Assembly: GCF_024380015.1 (NCBI RefSeq)
Contig: NZ_CP101509.1
Location: 620,001 to 684,000 of the forward strand
Source: Photobacterium atrarenae
GTDB taxonomy: Bacteria > Pseudomonadota > Gammaproteobacteria > Enterobacterales > Vibrionaceae
Length of the DNA: 64,000 nt
Direction: 5' to 3'
Shown: positions 26,539 to 35,494 of the stretch, piece by piece
How positions within the stretch are numbered: the stretch's first letter is position 1
Layout of the letters: each line of letters opens with the position of its first letter
The notes under the pieces: generated by a model
The model's input: only the letters and a program-made list of their open reading frames with translations
Databases searched by the model: none
What the model was told of the DNA's origin: nothing
Program-made: the position numbers and the translations under genes

Positions 26539-27012
26539 TTATCCTCCGATGACAGCCGTCAACATCCGCCCGGGTGCAAGATAAATATCCAGCAACTGAG
26601 TCAGTACAAACCAGAACCCGACGGCAAAAGGCACCGATGCCAGCAACAGTATTTTGGGCCGACGCTCGCCGAGCAACCAATAGCCGCCGCACAGAAACAA
26701 TGCTGTGGAAATCAGAAAGCCGAGCCATTCCAGCGAGAACGCAAACCCCACCATCAGCAGCAACAATTTACCGACCAGGAGAAAATCATAACCACTAAGC
26801 GACAGACGGTCTTCACGGGCCTTACTGGCGGTGATCAACTGACAGACCGAGAACAGGATCCCGAGGGCCGCCAGGGCGGCCGGCAAAGTTCTGGCGTGAA
26901 ACGGTTCGAACTCATCGCCGGGAAACAGCACAATCTGGCTGGTGTAGTAGCCGTAAGCGACGGAAAAACATAAAAATATCAAACCACCGATATGATCTTT
27001 GGTAACCGTCAT
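26539..27012 (-). CDS. tctB: Tripartite tricarboxylate transporter, small permease TctB
   Basis: A 157-aa membrane protein with four hydrophobic segments, as expected for TctB. Seen: HIGGLIFLCFSVAYGYYTSQ and the paired C-terminal helices ending LLDIYLAPGRMLTAVIGG. The ATG at 27012 lies after a GAGGG ribosome site and begins at the first membrane helix; the frame is open 32 codons further, through the intercistronic hairpin, which is unlikely coding. Middle gene of tctCBA. Confidence 0.88.
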   Translation of the reverse strand: MTVTKDHIGGLIFLCFSVAYGYYTSQIVLFPGDEFEPFHARTLPAALAALGILFSVCQLITASKAREDRLSLSGYDFLLVGKLLLLMVGFAFSLEWLGFLISTALFLCGGYWLLGERRPKILLLASVPFAVGFWFVLTQLLDIYLAPGRMLTAVIGG

Positions 27013-27033
27013 GGGTGATCCCTCATATGACTG

Positions 27034-27076
27034 ATACCAACCTGCATCCGGATCAGGCATTGATGCAGGCTGGTAT
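27034..27076 (-). promoter_or_regulatory. Intercistronic hairpin between tctC and tctB
   Basis: Two 15-nt arms, 27034-27048 (ATACCAACCTGCATC) and 27062-27076 (GATGCAGGCTGGTAT), pair with one G-U position around a 13-nt loop. No U-tract follows, so it likely protects tctC mRNA or attenuates rather than terminates, letting the binding protein be made in excess. Confidence 0.65.
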
Positions 27077-27143
27077 GATAAGAATTGAAAAAAACGCAGG
27101 ACGGGCACAGGGTGTCACTGCGCTGTAAAGGGCTTGTAAAGGA

Positions 27144-28124
27144 CTAGTTCAGAAAGCCAAGCTCTTTCATCAGGCCGCCGATCTCTTTTTCCTGTTGCTC
27201 GAGGAAGGCTTCAAATTCTGCGCCCGGCTTGTAGATTTCAGTCCAGCCATAGCGATCACGAACGGTAGCCCAGGCATCAGTCTCATACATTTTCTTGAGG
27301 ACTTCGGCATACTCCGCCGCTTGTTCATCGCTGATTTCCGGAGAGCCGAAGAACCCACGCCAGTTGACGAACGTTGCGTCGTAGCCCAACTCTTGCAGGG
27401 TCGGTACATCCGGGGCAGCAGTCGAGCGCTTGTCACCCGTCATTGCCAGGATCCGAACCTCGCCTGCTTCTGCCAGGGTCAGCGCTTCACTCAAACCGGT
27501 CGACAGCACCTGAGTCTCACCTGACAGCAGACCCGCCATCGCCTTGCCGCCGGCGTCATAGGCTAAGTATTTCACCCGGCGCGGGTCACCACCGGCGGCT
27601 TTGAATGCCAGCGCGGCCACCAGGTGATCCATACTGCCGCGCGCCGAGCCACCCGCTACCGAGACTGAACGCGGATTCTTTTTGTAATCCTCGGCCAGTT
27701 GGGTAAAGCTCTGGTATTTCGAATCTTTCGGCACGACAAAAGCGGCATAATCACCAATCGTGGCAGCAATTGGCGTCAAGTCACGGAACGATTGTGGAAA
27801 AACTTTGGCAAGAGAGCGGATCACAATCGGGGTTGAGTTGACCATCAGGGTGTCTTGAGACTGTTCGGCCGTTTTGATCAGATAAGCAATGGCTTTACCG
27901 CCGCCACCACCGGACATGTTTTCATAAGAGACGTTCTCCACCAGCTCAGATTTGGACAACGCTTCGCCAATCCCACGCGCGGTGCTGTCCCAGCCACCGC
28001 CGGCACCACCCGGTACCAGGAAGTGAACAGATTCCACAGTCGCCTGCGCGCCAAAACTGATAGCCGATGCCATCACTGCCGCGAGCACCGAAACACGTTT
28101 ACTGGACATGAACTGAGTAAGCAT
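27144..28124 (-). CDS. tctC: Tripartite tricarboxylate transporter, periplasmic binding protein TctC
   Basis: A 326-aa extracytoplasmic solute receptor of the TctC (Bug) family. The signal peptide ends around SFGAQA (residue ~28). Seen: VHFLVPGGAGGGWDSTARGI near the mature N-terminus (the conserved PxxxGGxxD carboxylate-binding loop) and YENMSGGGGGKAIAYLI. It captures the carboxylate and delivers it to TctAB. First gene of the operon; AGGA lies seven bases before the ATG. Divergent from the sensor kinase gene, its likely regulator. Confidence 0.92.
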   Translation of the reverse strand: MLTQFMSSKRVSVLAAVMASAISFGAQATVESVHFLVPGGAGGGWDSTARGIGEALSKSELVENVSYENMSGGGGGKAIAYLIKTAEQSQDTLMVNSTPIVIRSLAKVFPQSFRDLTPIAATIGDYAAFVVPKDSKYQSFTQLAEDYKKNPRSVSVAGGSARGSMDHLVAALAFKAAGGDPRRVKYLAYDAGGKAMAGLLSGETQVLSTGLSEALTLAEAGEVRILAMTGDKRSTAAPDVPTLQELGYDATFVNWRGFFGSPEISDEQAAEYAEVLKKMYETDAWATVRDRYGWTEIYKPGAEFEAFLEQQEKEIGGLMKELGFLN

Positions 28125-28322
28125 AGGGTTTCCTCATGAAATGGTTATGGGTTCCTTCATGAAGAACTGTAATGGGCACCACAAAAGTTTAAAAGATTGT
28201 AAAAATAGTGTGAATAAGGTGCATTCTGGCAGTTTTGTTCATATTGTTCACTGCAAGAAAAAAGCAACAAAGGTAAACTGTTGCCATGATAAGACCGAGG
28301 GTGAAAGGAGCTCACCAACACG

Positions 28323-30005
28323 ATGCATCCATTTCTGTCATTGCGCCGCTTGCGACTAAAACCCCGTATGATCTTGATCTTAGGGGCCATTGCGATTCTT
28401 CAGACCGGTGCGCTCGGCTATTTTGCGATCAATTATCTCGATAAAGTGCTCAATGAGCAGATCGGTCAACAAGCGATGCGGGTTGCGATGGCCATTGCCG
28501 CCACGCCGGATGTGATTGACGCCGTCACCGAAAAGAACACAACATTTTTGCAACCCCTGAGCCAAAAACTGGCCCGAGCGGCCGAAGCCCGTTTCGTGGT
28601 GTTCGGTGACGCTCAGGGCATTCGCCTCGCCCACCCACTTCCCGCACGTATTGGCCGCCCTATGGCCGATGATGAAGGTGACACCAATGAACCAGCCCTG
28701 ATACACGGCCGGGCCTATGTCTCAGAAGCCCTCGGCAGCGTCGGCTGGTCAGTGCGCGGCAAAGCCCCCATTTTCAGCCGTGACGGCAGCACCATTGTCG
28801 GCATTGTTTCAGTCGGCTATCTGCTCGATGCTGTCGAAGTCATCGTTGGCCATCACACTGGTTCAATGCTCCTGGCGATTGGGGCCGCGTTCCTGTTCAG
28901 CGTCGGCACCGCGATTTGGTTTGCCAATCACTTTCGCAAAGCCATTTTTAACTTAGAGCCCGAACAAATTGCCCGAATGTTCCAGGAGCGCAACGCAACT
29001 CTGGAAACCGTACGCGAAGGCATTGTCGCCATCAACCAGTCCGGTCACATCACCACCTTTAACCATGCTGCCATCAAAACCCTGGAGCTCCCTGAAGATC
29101 GTATCTACATCGGTCGCCATATCACCGAAGTGCTGCCCGACACCGGCATGGAAGAAGTGCTGGCACAGGGCCAGCCACATTTCGACCATGATATCTGGCT
29201 CCATGATCACAACCTGATCGTCAACCGGATCCCGCTGCTACAGGACGGTGAAGTCACCGGCGTGGTCTCGAGTTTCCGGTTGAAAGATGAAGTGGATCTG
29301 GTCAGCCGCAAGCTGACCCGGATCAGGCAGTATGCCGAAACTCTGCGCAGCCAGGCCCACGAGTACAACAACAAGCTTCACACCATTGCCGGCCTGATCC
29401 AGATTGATGCCAAAGCTGAAGCGCTGGCGGTGATCGGCCAGGAAACCATCAGCCACCAGGCGTTTATCCAGCAACTGATGGGCGTGACCTCAGACAGCGT
29501 ACTGGCCGGCTGCCTGCTGGGCAAATATAACCGGGCCAAAGAACTGGGGCTGGATCTGACGATTGATGAAAACAGCCAGATGTCAGATCTACCTGAGCAA
29601 TTGCCGCGCGAGCAGCTGGTCAGCATTCTCGGCAACCTGATCGATAATGCTCTGGAAGCAACGCTGAACCATCACGGCCAGGGCGGCACCGTAACGCTGT
29701 GCTTCTCGGATTACGGCAAAGAACTGATTTTCGAAGTCAATGATCAGGGCGCCGGACTGACTCCGCAGCAAGCGGACAAAATATTCACCCGCGGCTACAC
29801 CACCAAAGGCCAGGATGGCCACGGTATCGGCCTGGATCTGGTTCGCAGCCAGGTCACTCACCTGGGCGGACTGATCACCGTCGAACCCGGCGAGCCTGAC
29901 GAAGCTGGTCGCCTGCAGCATTGCAGCGGTAGCCGGTTTACCGTTTATCTGCCGAAACACGTCTGGCATGCTCAGACCAAGCAAGGAAATGAGGATCCCC
30001 AATGA
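28323..30005 (+). CDS. CitA/DcuS-family sensor histidine kinase
   Basis: A 560-aa membrane sensor kinase of the CitA/DcuS (class V) type. Seen: TM1 at about residues 17-36, a ~140-residue periplasmic PAS-like domain, TM2 at about 180-200, a cytoplasmic PAS (ITTFNHAAIKTLELPEDRIY), then the phosphoacceptor segment AHEYNNKLHTIAGLIQID with its His, N-box NLIDNALEA, DQGAGLTP and GHGIGLDLVRSQV of the ATPase domain. It should sense an extracellular carboxylate and phosphorylate the response regulator encoded by the 4-bp-overlapping next gene. Divergent from tctCBA. AAGGAG lies rather far (12 bases) from this ATG. Confidence 0.92.
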   Translation: MHPFLSLRRLRLKPRMILILGAIAILQTGALGYFAINYLDKVLNEQIGQQAMRVAMAIAATPDVIDAVTEKNTTFLQPLSQKLARAAEARFVVFGDAQGIRLAHPLPARIGRPMADDEGDTNEPALIHGRAYVSEALGSVGWSVRGKAPIFSRDGSTIVGIVSVGYLLDAVEVIVGHHTGSMLLAIGAAFLFSVGTAIWFANHFRKAIFNLEPEQIARMFQERNATLETVREGIVAINQSGHITTFNHAAIKTLELPEDRIYIGRHITEVLPDTGMEEVLAQGQPHFDHDIWLHDHNLIVNRIPLLQDGEVTGVVSSFRLKDEVDLVSRKLTRIRQYAETLRSQAHEYNNKLHTIAGLIQIDAKAEALAVIGQETISHQAFIQQLMGVTSDSVLAGCLLGKYNRAKELGLDLTIDENSQMSDLPEQLPREQLVSILGNLIDNALEATLNHHGQGGTVTLCFSDYGKELIFEVNDQGAGLTPQQADKIFTRGYTTKGQDGHGIGLDLVRSQVTHLGGLITVEPGEPDEAGRLQHCSGSRFTVYLPKHVWHAQTKQGNEDPQ

Positions 30006-30694
30006 CCACACCGATTAGCATCGTGATTGCCGAAGATGATCAGAAAATCGCTGAGATCCAGCGACGCTTCATTGAGAAAATCGATGGCTTTGAGGTGATC
30101 GGGATCGCCCATAGCCTGGATGATGCCCGCGATCTGCTGGAAGTCCTTCAGCCGCAGCTGCTACTGCTGGACAACCAGTTCCCGACCGGAACCGGCCTGG
30201 AGCTGCTGCGTGAATTGCGGGCTGAGAGTACCCATACCGATGTCATCCTGATCACGGCCGCCAAGGAAGTCGACACGCTGCGCACCGCGATGCATAATGG
30301 TATTTTCGACTATATTCTGAAGCCTGTGGTATTTGAGCGGTTGAAATCCTCCCTCGAGCATTATGCGGCACATCTGAGCAAACTGGCAGAGATGGACTCC
30401 CTGATCCAGAGCGAAGTGGATGGCCTGCTTCAGCCGGGAACCCATGACGCGAAGCCGATCACTGCGCCGCGGCTGCCTAAGGGGATTGATGCCCTGACCC
30501 TGGATAAGATCCGCACCGTTCTGGAGGCCCCCAGTCGGTCGCTCAATGCCGAGCAAGTGGGCCAGGCAATCGGCGCCAGCCGGACCACCGCCAGGCGCTA
30601 TCTGGAATATATGGTCAGCACGGATGAGTTATGTGCCGAAGTTGCCTACGGCAGCGTCGGCAGGCCGGAGCGCCGCTACCGACGTTCCGGCTAA
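30002..30694 (+). CDS. CitB/DctR-family response regulator
   Basis: A 230-aa response regulator. The receiver domain (residues 1-120) has the acidic pair in IAEDDQKIAEIQRRF, phosphoacceptor Asp in LLLLDNQFPTGTGLELL, and the conserved Lys in YILKPVVFERL. The C-terminal half carries a helix-turn-helix (LNAEQVGQAIGASRTTARRY), as in CitB/DcuR. ATGA overlap with the kinase gene implies coupled translation. It probably activates the divergent tctCBA operon. Confidence 0.92.
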   Translation: MTTPISIVIAEDDQKIAEIQRRFIEKIDGFEVIGIAHSLDDARDLLEVLQPQLLLLDNQFPTGTGLELLRELRAESTHTDVILITAAKEVDTLRTAMHNGIFDYILKPVVFERLKSSLEHYAAHLSKLAEMDSLIQSEVDGLLQPGTHDAKPITAPRLPKGIDALTLDKIRTVLEAPSRSLNAEQVGQAIGASRTTARRYLEYMVSTDELCAEVAYGSVGRPERRYRRSG

Positions 30695-30736
30695 CAGCGT
30701 TACATACGGCCACACGGATTAAAGGATAGATTGCCA

Positions 30737-31492
30737 ATGGAATATGATTTCGCCACCGCAGCCCTCATCATGGCTGTTTTTCTGCTGGCCGGCCTGGTGA
30801 AAGGGGTGGTCGGCCTCGGCCTGCCGCCTGTCGTACTTGGAGTACTCACCGCCCTGATCGGCATTCATCAGGCCATGGTCCTGGTCGCCCTACCGGCTTT
30901 TCTCACCAACATCGTGCAAGCTGTTTCCGGCCGTGAAGGCCGCCAGCTCTGCCGCAATCACTGGCAATTTTTCCTCGCTGCCACCCTGGCCATTGCCGCC
31001 GGGCTCACCCTGGCCCTGATGGTTGACCGCCATCTGATGGCTCTGGTGCTGGGCGGATTGCTGACCATCTACGCCCTCACCGGCCTGCTGAAATTTCAGC
31101 TCTCGGTGCAACCACAGTGGGAGCCGGGCTACGGCGTTGCCATGGGCACTCTCAACGGTGTCTTCACCGGCCTGACCGGCTCATCAGCGGTGCCTGGTGT
31201 GTTTTACCTGCAATCTATCGGCCTGTCTCGCGATCAGCTGATCCAAGCGATGGGCATTCTGTTCACCCTCTCTTCCGTCGGCCTGAGCCTGGGACTGATT
31301 TGGCAGGGCCTGCTGACCGTCTCGGCCGGCGGCTTATCGGTGGCGGCACTGGTTCCGGCTTTTGCCGGCATGGCCATCGGCGGCATGATCCGAAAGCGCA
31401 TCTCCGTGGTCCTGTTTCAGCGGATCTTTTTCTGCGCTTTGTTGCTACTGGGCACCTATATCATCTTCATGAACCTGGGACGTATCCCCTAA
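30737..31492 (+). CDS. TSUP-family permease (sulfite exporter TauE/SafE-like)
   Basis: A 251-aa membrane protein with about eight hydrophobic segments. The family motif appears twice: GLVKGVVGLGLPPVVLGVLT in the first half and GTLNGVFTGLTGSSAVPGVF in the second. TSUP proteins export sulfite, sulfoacetate or organic acids. The ATG at 30737 follows AAGGAT; an upstream TTG is less likely. It lies 40 bp after the response regulator gene on the same strand, so it may be part of the same carboxylate-responsive unit. Confidence 0.87.
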   Translation: MEYDFATAALIMAVFLLAGLVKGVVGLGLPPVVLGVLTALIGIHQAMVLVALPAFLTNIVQAVSGREGRQLCRNHWQFFLAATLAIAAGLTLALMVDRHLMALVLGGLLTIYALTGLLKFQLSVQPQWEPGYGVAMGTLNGVFTGLTGSSAVPGVFYLQSIGLSRDQLIQAMGILFTLSSVGLSLGLIWQGLLTVSAGGLSVAALVPAFAGMAIGGMIRKRISVVLFQRIFFCALLLLGTYIIFMNLGRIP

Positions 31493-31501
31493 GGAGACCT
31501 T

Positions 31502-32092
31502 ATGAATCCAGACACGGCACAACTGCTGGATACCCTGCTGGCTTTTGGCCAGGCCAATGATCGTAAAGCCAGCAACAAAAGCGAAAAGATGCTCAACATC
31601 ACCAAAGACACCGGGGAATTTCTGGCGGCCATGATCCAGGCCACCCGCGCCCGCAACGTGCTGGAGATCGGCACCTCCAACGGCTATTCCACTGTCTGGC
31701 TGGCCGATGCCGTGGGCAGCAACGGTCGGATCACCACACTTGATATTACCGCCGAGAAAACCCGCCTGGCGACTGAAAACCTGGCCCAGGCCGGCTATCT
31801 GGATCGGGTCAGCTTACTGACTACCCACGCTGAAGATTTTCTGGCCGATCACCACACCCCGCAATTCGACCTGATTTTTCTCGATGCCGATCGCAGTCAG
31901 TACACCGACTGGTGGCCGCTACTGAAAAAAGTCCTGGTGCCTTGCGGCACCATCATTGTTGACAACGCCATCTCCCACGCCGAAGAGCTGGCCGCATTCA
32001 CTGCGCTCATTCAGGCAGAGCCAGCCGTCACCCAGGCGCTAGTACCGGTCGGCAAAGGCGAGCGGATCATTGTGATCAGTGGCGATGCCTGA
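31502..32092 (+). CDS. SAM-dependent O-methyltransferase (class I, COMT-like)
   Basis: A 196-aa methyltransferase of the cation-dependent O-methyltransferase family. Seen: SAM-binding motif I VLEIGTSNGYSTVWLADAV, ITTLDITAEKTRLA (motif II acidic ribose contact), and FLDADRSQYTDWWPLLKKVL with the metal-binding Asp. It begins nine bases after the TauE-like stop, behind AAGGAGA, so the two are co-transcribed. The methyl acceptor is unknown; small phenols or catechols are typical. Confidence 0.88.
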   Translation: MNPDTAQLLDTLLAFGQANDRKASNKSEKMLNITKDTGEFLAAMIQATRARNVLEIGTSNGYSTVWLADAVGSNGRITTLDITAEKTRLATENLAQAGYLDRVSLLTTHAEDFLADHHTPQFDLIFLDADRSQYTDWWPLLKKVLVPCGTIIVDNAISHAEELAAFTALIQAEPAVTQALVPVGKGERIIVISGDA

Positions 32093-32205
32093 AGACTTTC
32101 GTTACGGGGGTCTCAAAGTCATCACAAAGTCGATACATCATAGGTTACAGACTTATCACTAACTTGGTAAGATGCGCGCTCTTTCAGTTACTTACTCTCA
32201 AGTTC

Positions 32206-32658
32206 ATGCAGAAGCTCAGTCGGAACAGGATGGTGCAGCAAGGGGTCATTGCCCTGACCCTGTTGTCGATCCTGTTAACCCAGTTTCTGTCGGCCATCGT
32301 GGTCCTCAATCCGGCACATTACCAGGGGAATGGTAACTGGCTGACCGGTGAGAAGGTGCTGATCTGCACCAGCGAAGGCCTGAAGTGGGTTGCCGTCAGT
32401 GAGCTTCGGATTCAAAACTCACAAGAAGCCACTGCCAACGAGACGCCGCACGCCCTCAAGTTTCATTGCCCGATCCTCAAGCTGCCGCCAGTCCTTGAAC
32501 ACGCGCCGCTGGCGGCCGGATTTTTCCTGCTTGCCCTGCTGTTTTGTTTTTACCCGGTTCGACTGTTCAACTGCAACCGGGTCCTTGAGCGGATCTATTT
32601 CAACTACGCACCCAAACACTCTCCCCCCGTTCGGCATCATCACCACTTGATGGTCTAA
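32206..32658 (+). CDS. Small membrane protein, DUF2946-like, His-rich tail
   Basis: A ~150-aa protein with an N-terminal hydrophobic segment (VIALTLLSILLTQFLSAIVV), a periplasmic loop with VLICTSEGLKWVAVSELRI that recalls DUF2946 proteins (ICTxxGxxW), a second membrane segment (AAGFFLLALLFCFYPVRLF) and a His-rich end HSPPVRHHHHLMV. The TTG at 32164 opens the frame, but the ATG at 32206 is more credible; ATG 32230 is possible. Its place 107 bp before the copper chaperone gene suggests a role in copper handling. Confidence 0.6.
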   Translation: MQKLSRNRMVQQGVIALTLLSILLTQFLSAIVVLNPAHYQGNGNWLTGEKVLICTSEGLKWVAVSELRIQNSQEATANETPHALKFHCPILKLPPVLEHAPLAAGFFLLALLFCFYPVRLFNCNRVLERIYFNYAPKHSPPVRHHHHLMV

Positions 32659-32765
32659 ACAATTGAAAATAATGATGTCTAAAGCCAAGTCCAGACTTGG
32701 CAATATGGGAACCACACTGCCCCGGGAGAGCCATCGACAACCCCCGTGGCAGCAAGGAGAAAATA

Positions 32766-33260
32766 ATGAAAAAACTAATCAACCTTTTTTTGGGAAGTAC
32801 GCTTTTGCTGAGCACACTGGCCAATGCGCACGATTACCAAGGCGGCAATCTGCACATTGACCACCCGTGGTCGAAACAGGTGCCGCCGACATCCAAGGTT
32901 GCTGCAGCATTCTTTGATATCCAAAACCATGGCCACGAAGCCGATACACTGATCAAAGCCGAATCCCCGATTGCCGGTAAAACCGAGCTGCATGCCCATA
33001 TCCACGAAGACGGGATGATGAAAATGCGTGAAGTGGAAAGCATTGACGTTCCGGCGCAGGGAACCCGCACGCTGAAGCCGGGCAGCTATCACATCATGTT
33101 CTTCGAGCTGAAGCAGGTTCCGGCGCTGGGCGATCGCTTCCCGCTGACCCTGTATTTTGCCAAAGCCGGCAAAGTAGACGTGGAAGTGGCGGTTGAAGAA
33201 GCAACGTTTCAGCCGAAACAGCAAAACAACAAGCACGCTATGGATCATAGCGGCCACTAA
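32766..33260 (+). CDS. Periplasmic copper chaperone PCu(A)C
   Basis: A 164-aa periplasmic protein. Signal peptide MKKLINLFLGSTLLLSTLAN-A, cleavage about residue 21. The copper-binding signature H-X10-M-X21-H-X-M is exact: H76, M87, H109, M111. PCu(A)C delivers Cu(I) to cytochrome oxidase CuA or CuB sites. The C-terminus is also His/Met-rich (KHAMDHSGH), an extra metal site as in some CopZ-like extended members. AGGAGA precedes the ATG at 32766; the longer frame to 32697 lacks a signal peptide. Followed by a terminator. Confidence 0.93.
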   Translation: MKKLINLFLGSTLLLSTLANAHDYQGGNLHIDHPWSKQVPPTSKVAAAFFDIQNHGHEADTLIKAESPIAGKTELHAHIHEDGMMKMREVESIDVPAQGTRTLKPGSYHIMFFELKQVPALGDRFPLTLYFAKAGKVDVEVAVEEATFQPKQQNNKHAMDHSGH

Positions 33261-33289
33261 TTTCCGCCAAACATCCGACAAAGCAGTTC

Positions 33290-33320
33290 AAAGCCGTTTG
33301 AATTTTCAAGCGGCTTTTTT
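33290..33320 (+). terminator. Rho-independent terminator of the copper locus
   Basis: AAAGCCGTTTGAA (33290-33302) pairs with TTCAAGCGGCTTT (33305-33317) with one G-U position (tip unpaired), followed by TTT and an AT-rich run. It is 30 bp past the PCu(A)C stop. Confidence 0.82.
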
Positions 33321-33361
33321 AATCGACTCAATCATGCTTGCGGATAGTGCCACTCTCATGA

Positions 33362-33589
33362 CTACAACCGGTTGATTTCATTGTTAAGCTGATAGCCGCT
33401 GTCGGTCACGATTTTCTCCAGCACCTCAACCCGTTCCTTCAACGCCTTCATTTCTTGTTTCATCTCACCCAATGACCGGGTTTGGTGCTCACTTTCCAGC
33501 GCCTTAATTTTAAGTTGATGATCCAGATAGCGTTTAAACATGATTGAAATAAACACAATGGCGACAATAATGATGCCTGTCCAGGCCAT
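33362..33589 (-). CDS. PspB-like small membrane protein
   Basis: A 75-aa protein: an N-terminal membrane helix (WTGIIIVAIVFISIMFKRYL) followed by a charged coiled-coil (IKALESEHQTRSLGEMKQEM...VEVLEKIVTD). This layout matches PspB of the phage-shock response in size, topology and the LEKIVTDxxY end. No pspA or pspC is adjacent, so it is an orphan. The ATG at 33589 has AAGGAG six bases upstream; the earlier frame start is not supported. Confidence 0.72.
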   Translation of the reverse strand: MAWTGIIIVAIVFISIMFKRYLDHQLKIKALESEHQTRSLGEMKQEMKALKERVEVLEKIVTDSGYQLNNEINRL

Positions 33590-33819
33590 AACCTGCTCCT
33601 TCTCCGTATGATATTGCATTGATATGCTGCTATCTAACCATGTTCACAGCGACCATATCCTGGATATAACAATCATTTTTGAACCATATCACTGAAAATT
33701 CCTCAACTGAAACGGTATAAACAGGCAGCGGCGGATCATATTCGTCAGCTGCCTTGGGGATTTTTGAATCCATGTGAAATAATACAATCGCTTTTTTGCC
33801 TGGCTTATCGACAGCGCTT

Positions 33820-34707
33820 ATGAACACCTGGAAACACCCACCCGCCAACCCGGCACTGGCTCCCCTCATCGACAGCTACTGGCTGCTGGAATATTGCCAC
33901 GATGATGCGGATCGGCCCCAGCCCCTGCTGATCCCCAATCCCAGCTGTCACCTGATCCTGACCCCGCCTGCAGAGATACACCATTACCAGCTGCCCGGAC
34001 AAGATGGGGGGCAGGACAGTACGGTTGTCGGACCGCATCTGCTGACGCCTTTCACCCAGGCGCTAACAATCCGGGACAATCCGCAAGTGTTACGGCTCGG
34101 CGTCAAGTTTCAGCCCGGGGCGCAATACCGGCTCATGGGCCTGAACGGCAAAGCGCAAACCAACCAGATCATCGGCCAACCGGCGACGAAATATCCTGCG
34201 CTGGATGCGCTGATCCAACCCGAAACACTCAGCGAACTACTCAGCCAGCGGGATCATCCCGAAGCAGTGGTCGCTGAGCTGGATCGCCATTTCACCGCCC
34301 TGCTAACGGGCTCACCCGATGACAGACACAGTCGGCTGGTACAACAGGCGCTGCGACTGCTGGTGCCAACAATCGATCATAGGGATGAGTCTCGCCCCAG
34401 TTGCGAATTGGCGCAGATGCTCGGGTGCTCACAACGCACTTTGGAAAGAGCCTTTATCCGGGTCACCGGACTGACGATGAAACAATATCTGATGATGCAA
34501 CGGCTCGATGAGCTGTTTCTCTATCTGTACCGGCATCCGGACCACCCCCCTGACTGGACCGATATTGCTGCCCGCTTCGGCTTTAGCGATCAGCCGCACC
34601 TGAGCCGCCAGCTCAGGCGAGCCATCGGCGCCACACCCGGGCACTACTTGGATGCGCGAAACCTGATCATCGATATTTATGGCGATTTTGGGATAGAGGA
34701 CGAGTGA
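33820..34707 (+). CDS. AraC-family transcriptional regulator
   Basis: A ~295-aa regulator with a DUF6597-like sensor domain (PANPALAPLIDSYWLLEY; IPNPSCHLILTPPAEIH; GVKFQPGAQYRLMGL) and a C-terminal AraC DNA-binding region (CELAQMLGCSQRTLERAFIR, then WTDIAARFGFSDQPHLSRQL). The ATG at 33820 is preferred over an upstream TTG at 33796. Its stop overlaps the frame of the following GNAT gene by a few bases, but that gene's likely ATG is 80 bp on. Target unknown. Confidence 0.87.
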   Translation: MNTWKHPPANPALAPLIDSYWLLEYCHDDADRPQPLLIPNPSCHLILTPPAEIHHYQLPGQDGGQDSTVVGPHLLTPFTQALTIRDNPQVLRLGVKFQPGAQYRLMGLNGKAQTNQIIGQPATKYPALDALIQPETLSELLSQRDHPEAVVAELDRHFTALLTGSPDDRHSRLVQQALRLLVPTIDHRDESRPSCELAQMLGCSQRTLERAFIRVTGLTMKQYLMMQRLDELFLYLYRHPDHPPDWTDIAARFGFSDQPHLSRQLRRAIGATPGHYLDARNLIIDIYGDFGIEDE

Positions 34708-34787
34708 CCTGCCGCTTTTGTTCAATCCAGCAAGCCGCGTTCGCGCTAAGATGGCCCTATCACCTGAACAAAGAAGTAAAAAAAGCT

Positions 34788-35378
34788 ATGGATTATTCAC
34801 GCCTGCAACAAGGACTCCCCTGTCTGTTTGACGACACCATCACCATTCAGCTCATCCGCCAGAGTGATTTAGCTGAGATCATCGACATGCTGAGCAACCC
34901 CAAGGTCTACCAATACCTGTTCTTCGCCCCGGCACCGACCGAAGTTTACGAGGGCTTCTTTGCCCCAATTATTGAAAATACCCGCGATGCGATCGCCCGG
35001 GAGCAATGGCCGGAGCACCCGACATTTATCCTGCGCGATCAGAACAATCAGTTTATGGGCATGCTTGGCATCACCCGGGTGATGATGCTAACGGGCAATT
35101 TTGAGGTCGGTTACCAGCTGCCGGAGCATGCCTGGCGCCGGGGTATCGCCACCCGGGGATGCCAGCTAATGACCCAAATTGCCTTTGAACAACTCGCCGC
35201 GCACAAGGTCTGCGCCGATTGCTACGGCAACAACATCGGCTCAGCCCGGGTACTGATCAAAAACGGCTTTACTGAGGAAGGGCGTCAAGTGGGCTATTAC
35301 CAGGTCGGGCAGGGTTTTGATGACCGCGTGCTGTTCGGCATGACCCGCGCCCAGTTTGCGGCCCGGCAGGGTGCATAA
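34788..35378 (+). CDS. GNAT-family N-acetyltransferase (RimJ/RimL-like)
   Basis: A 196-aa acetyltransferase. Seen: TIQLIRQSDLAEIIDMLSNP at the N-terminus, the acetyl-CoA pyrophosphate loop GYQLPEHAWRRGIATRGCQL, and the CADCYGNNIGSARVLIKNGF strand-helix typical of RimJ/RimL-type enzymes acting on amino termini or small amines. The ATG at 34788 is chosen over the longer frame start at 34704 because the conserved fold begins here. Followed by a strong terminator. Confidence 0.85.
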   Translation: MDYSRLQQGLPCLFDDTITIQLIRQSDLAEIIDMLSNPKVYQYLFFAPAPTEVYEGFFAPIIENTRDAIAREQWPEHPTFILRDQNNQFMGMLGITRVMMLTGNFEVGYQLPEHAWRRGIATRGCQLMTQIAFEQLAAHKVCADCYGNNIGSARVLIKNGFTEEGRQVGYYQVGQGFDDRVLFGMTRAQFAARQGA

Positions 35379-35423
35379 ATAAACCAATTTCAGATTCCTG
35401 CTGGCCGCCAGGAAGCTGAAACG

Positions 35424-35457
35424 AAAGAACCCGCCAGTGGCTGCTGGCGGGTTCTTT
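35424..35457. terminator. Bidirectional Rho-independent terminator
   Basis: GAACCCGCCAG (35427-35437) and CTGGCGGGTTC (35444-35454) form an 11-bp perfect stem with a 6-nt loop, flanked by AAA and TTT. It serves the plus-strand GNAT gene and, from the other side, the minus-strand protease-barrel gene ending at 35495. Confidence 0.9.
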
Positions 35458-35494
35458 TGGTTAAACAACCGATTACGCTTGCGTACAATTCCCG

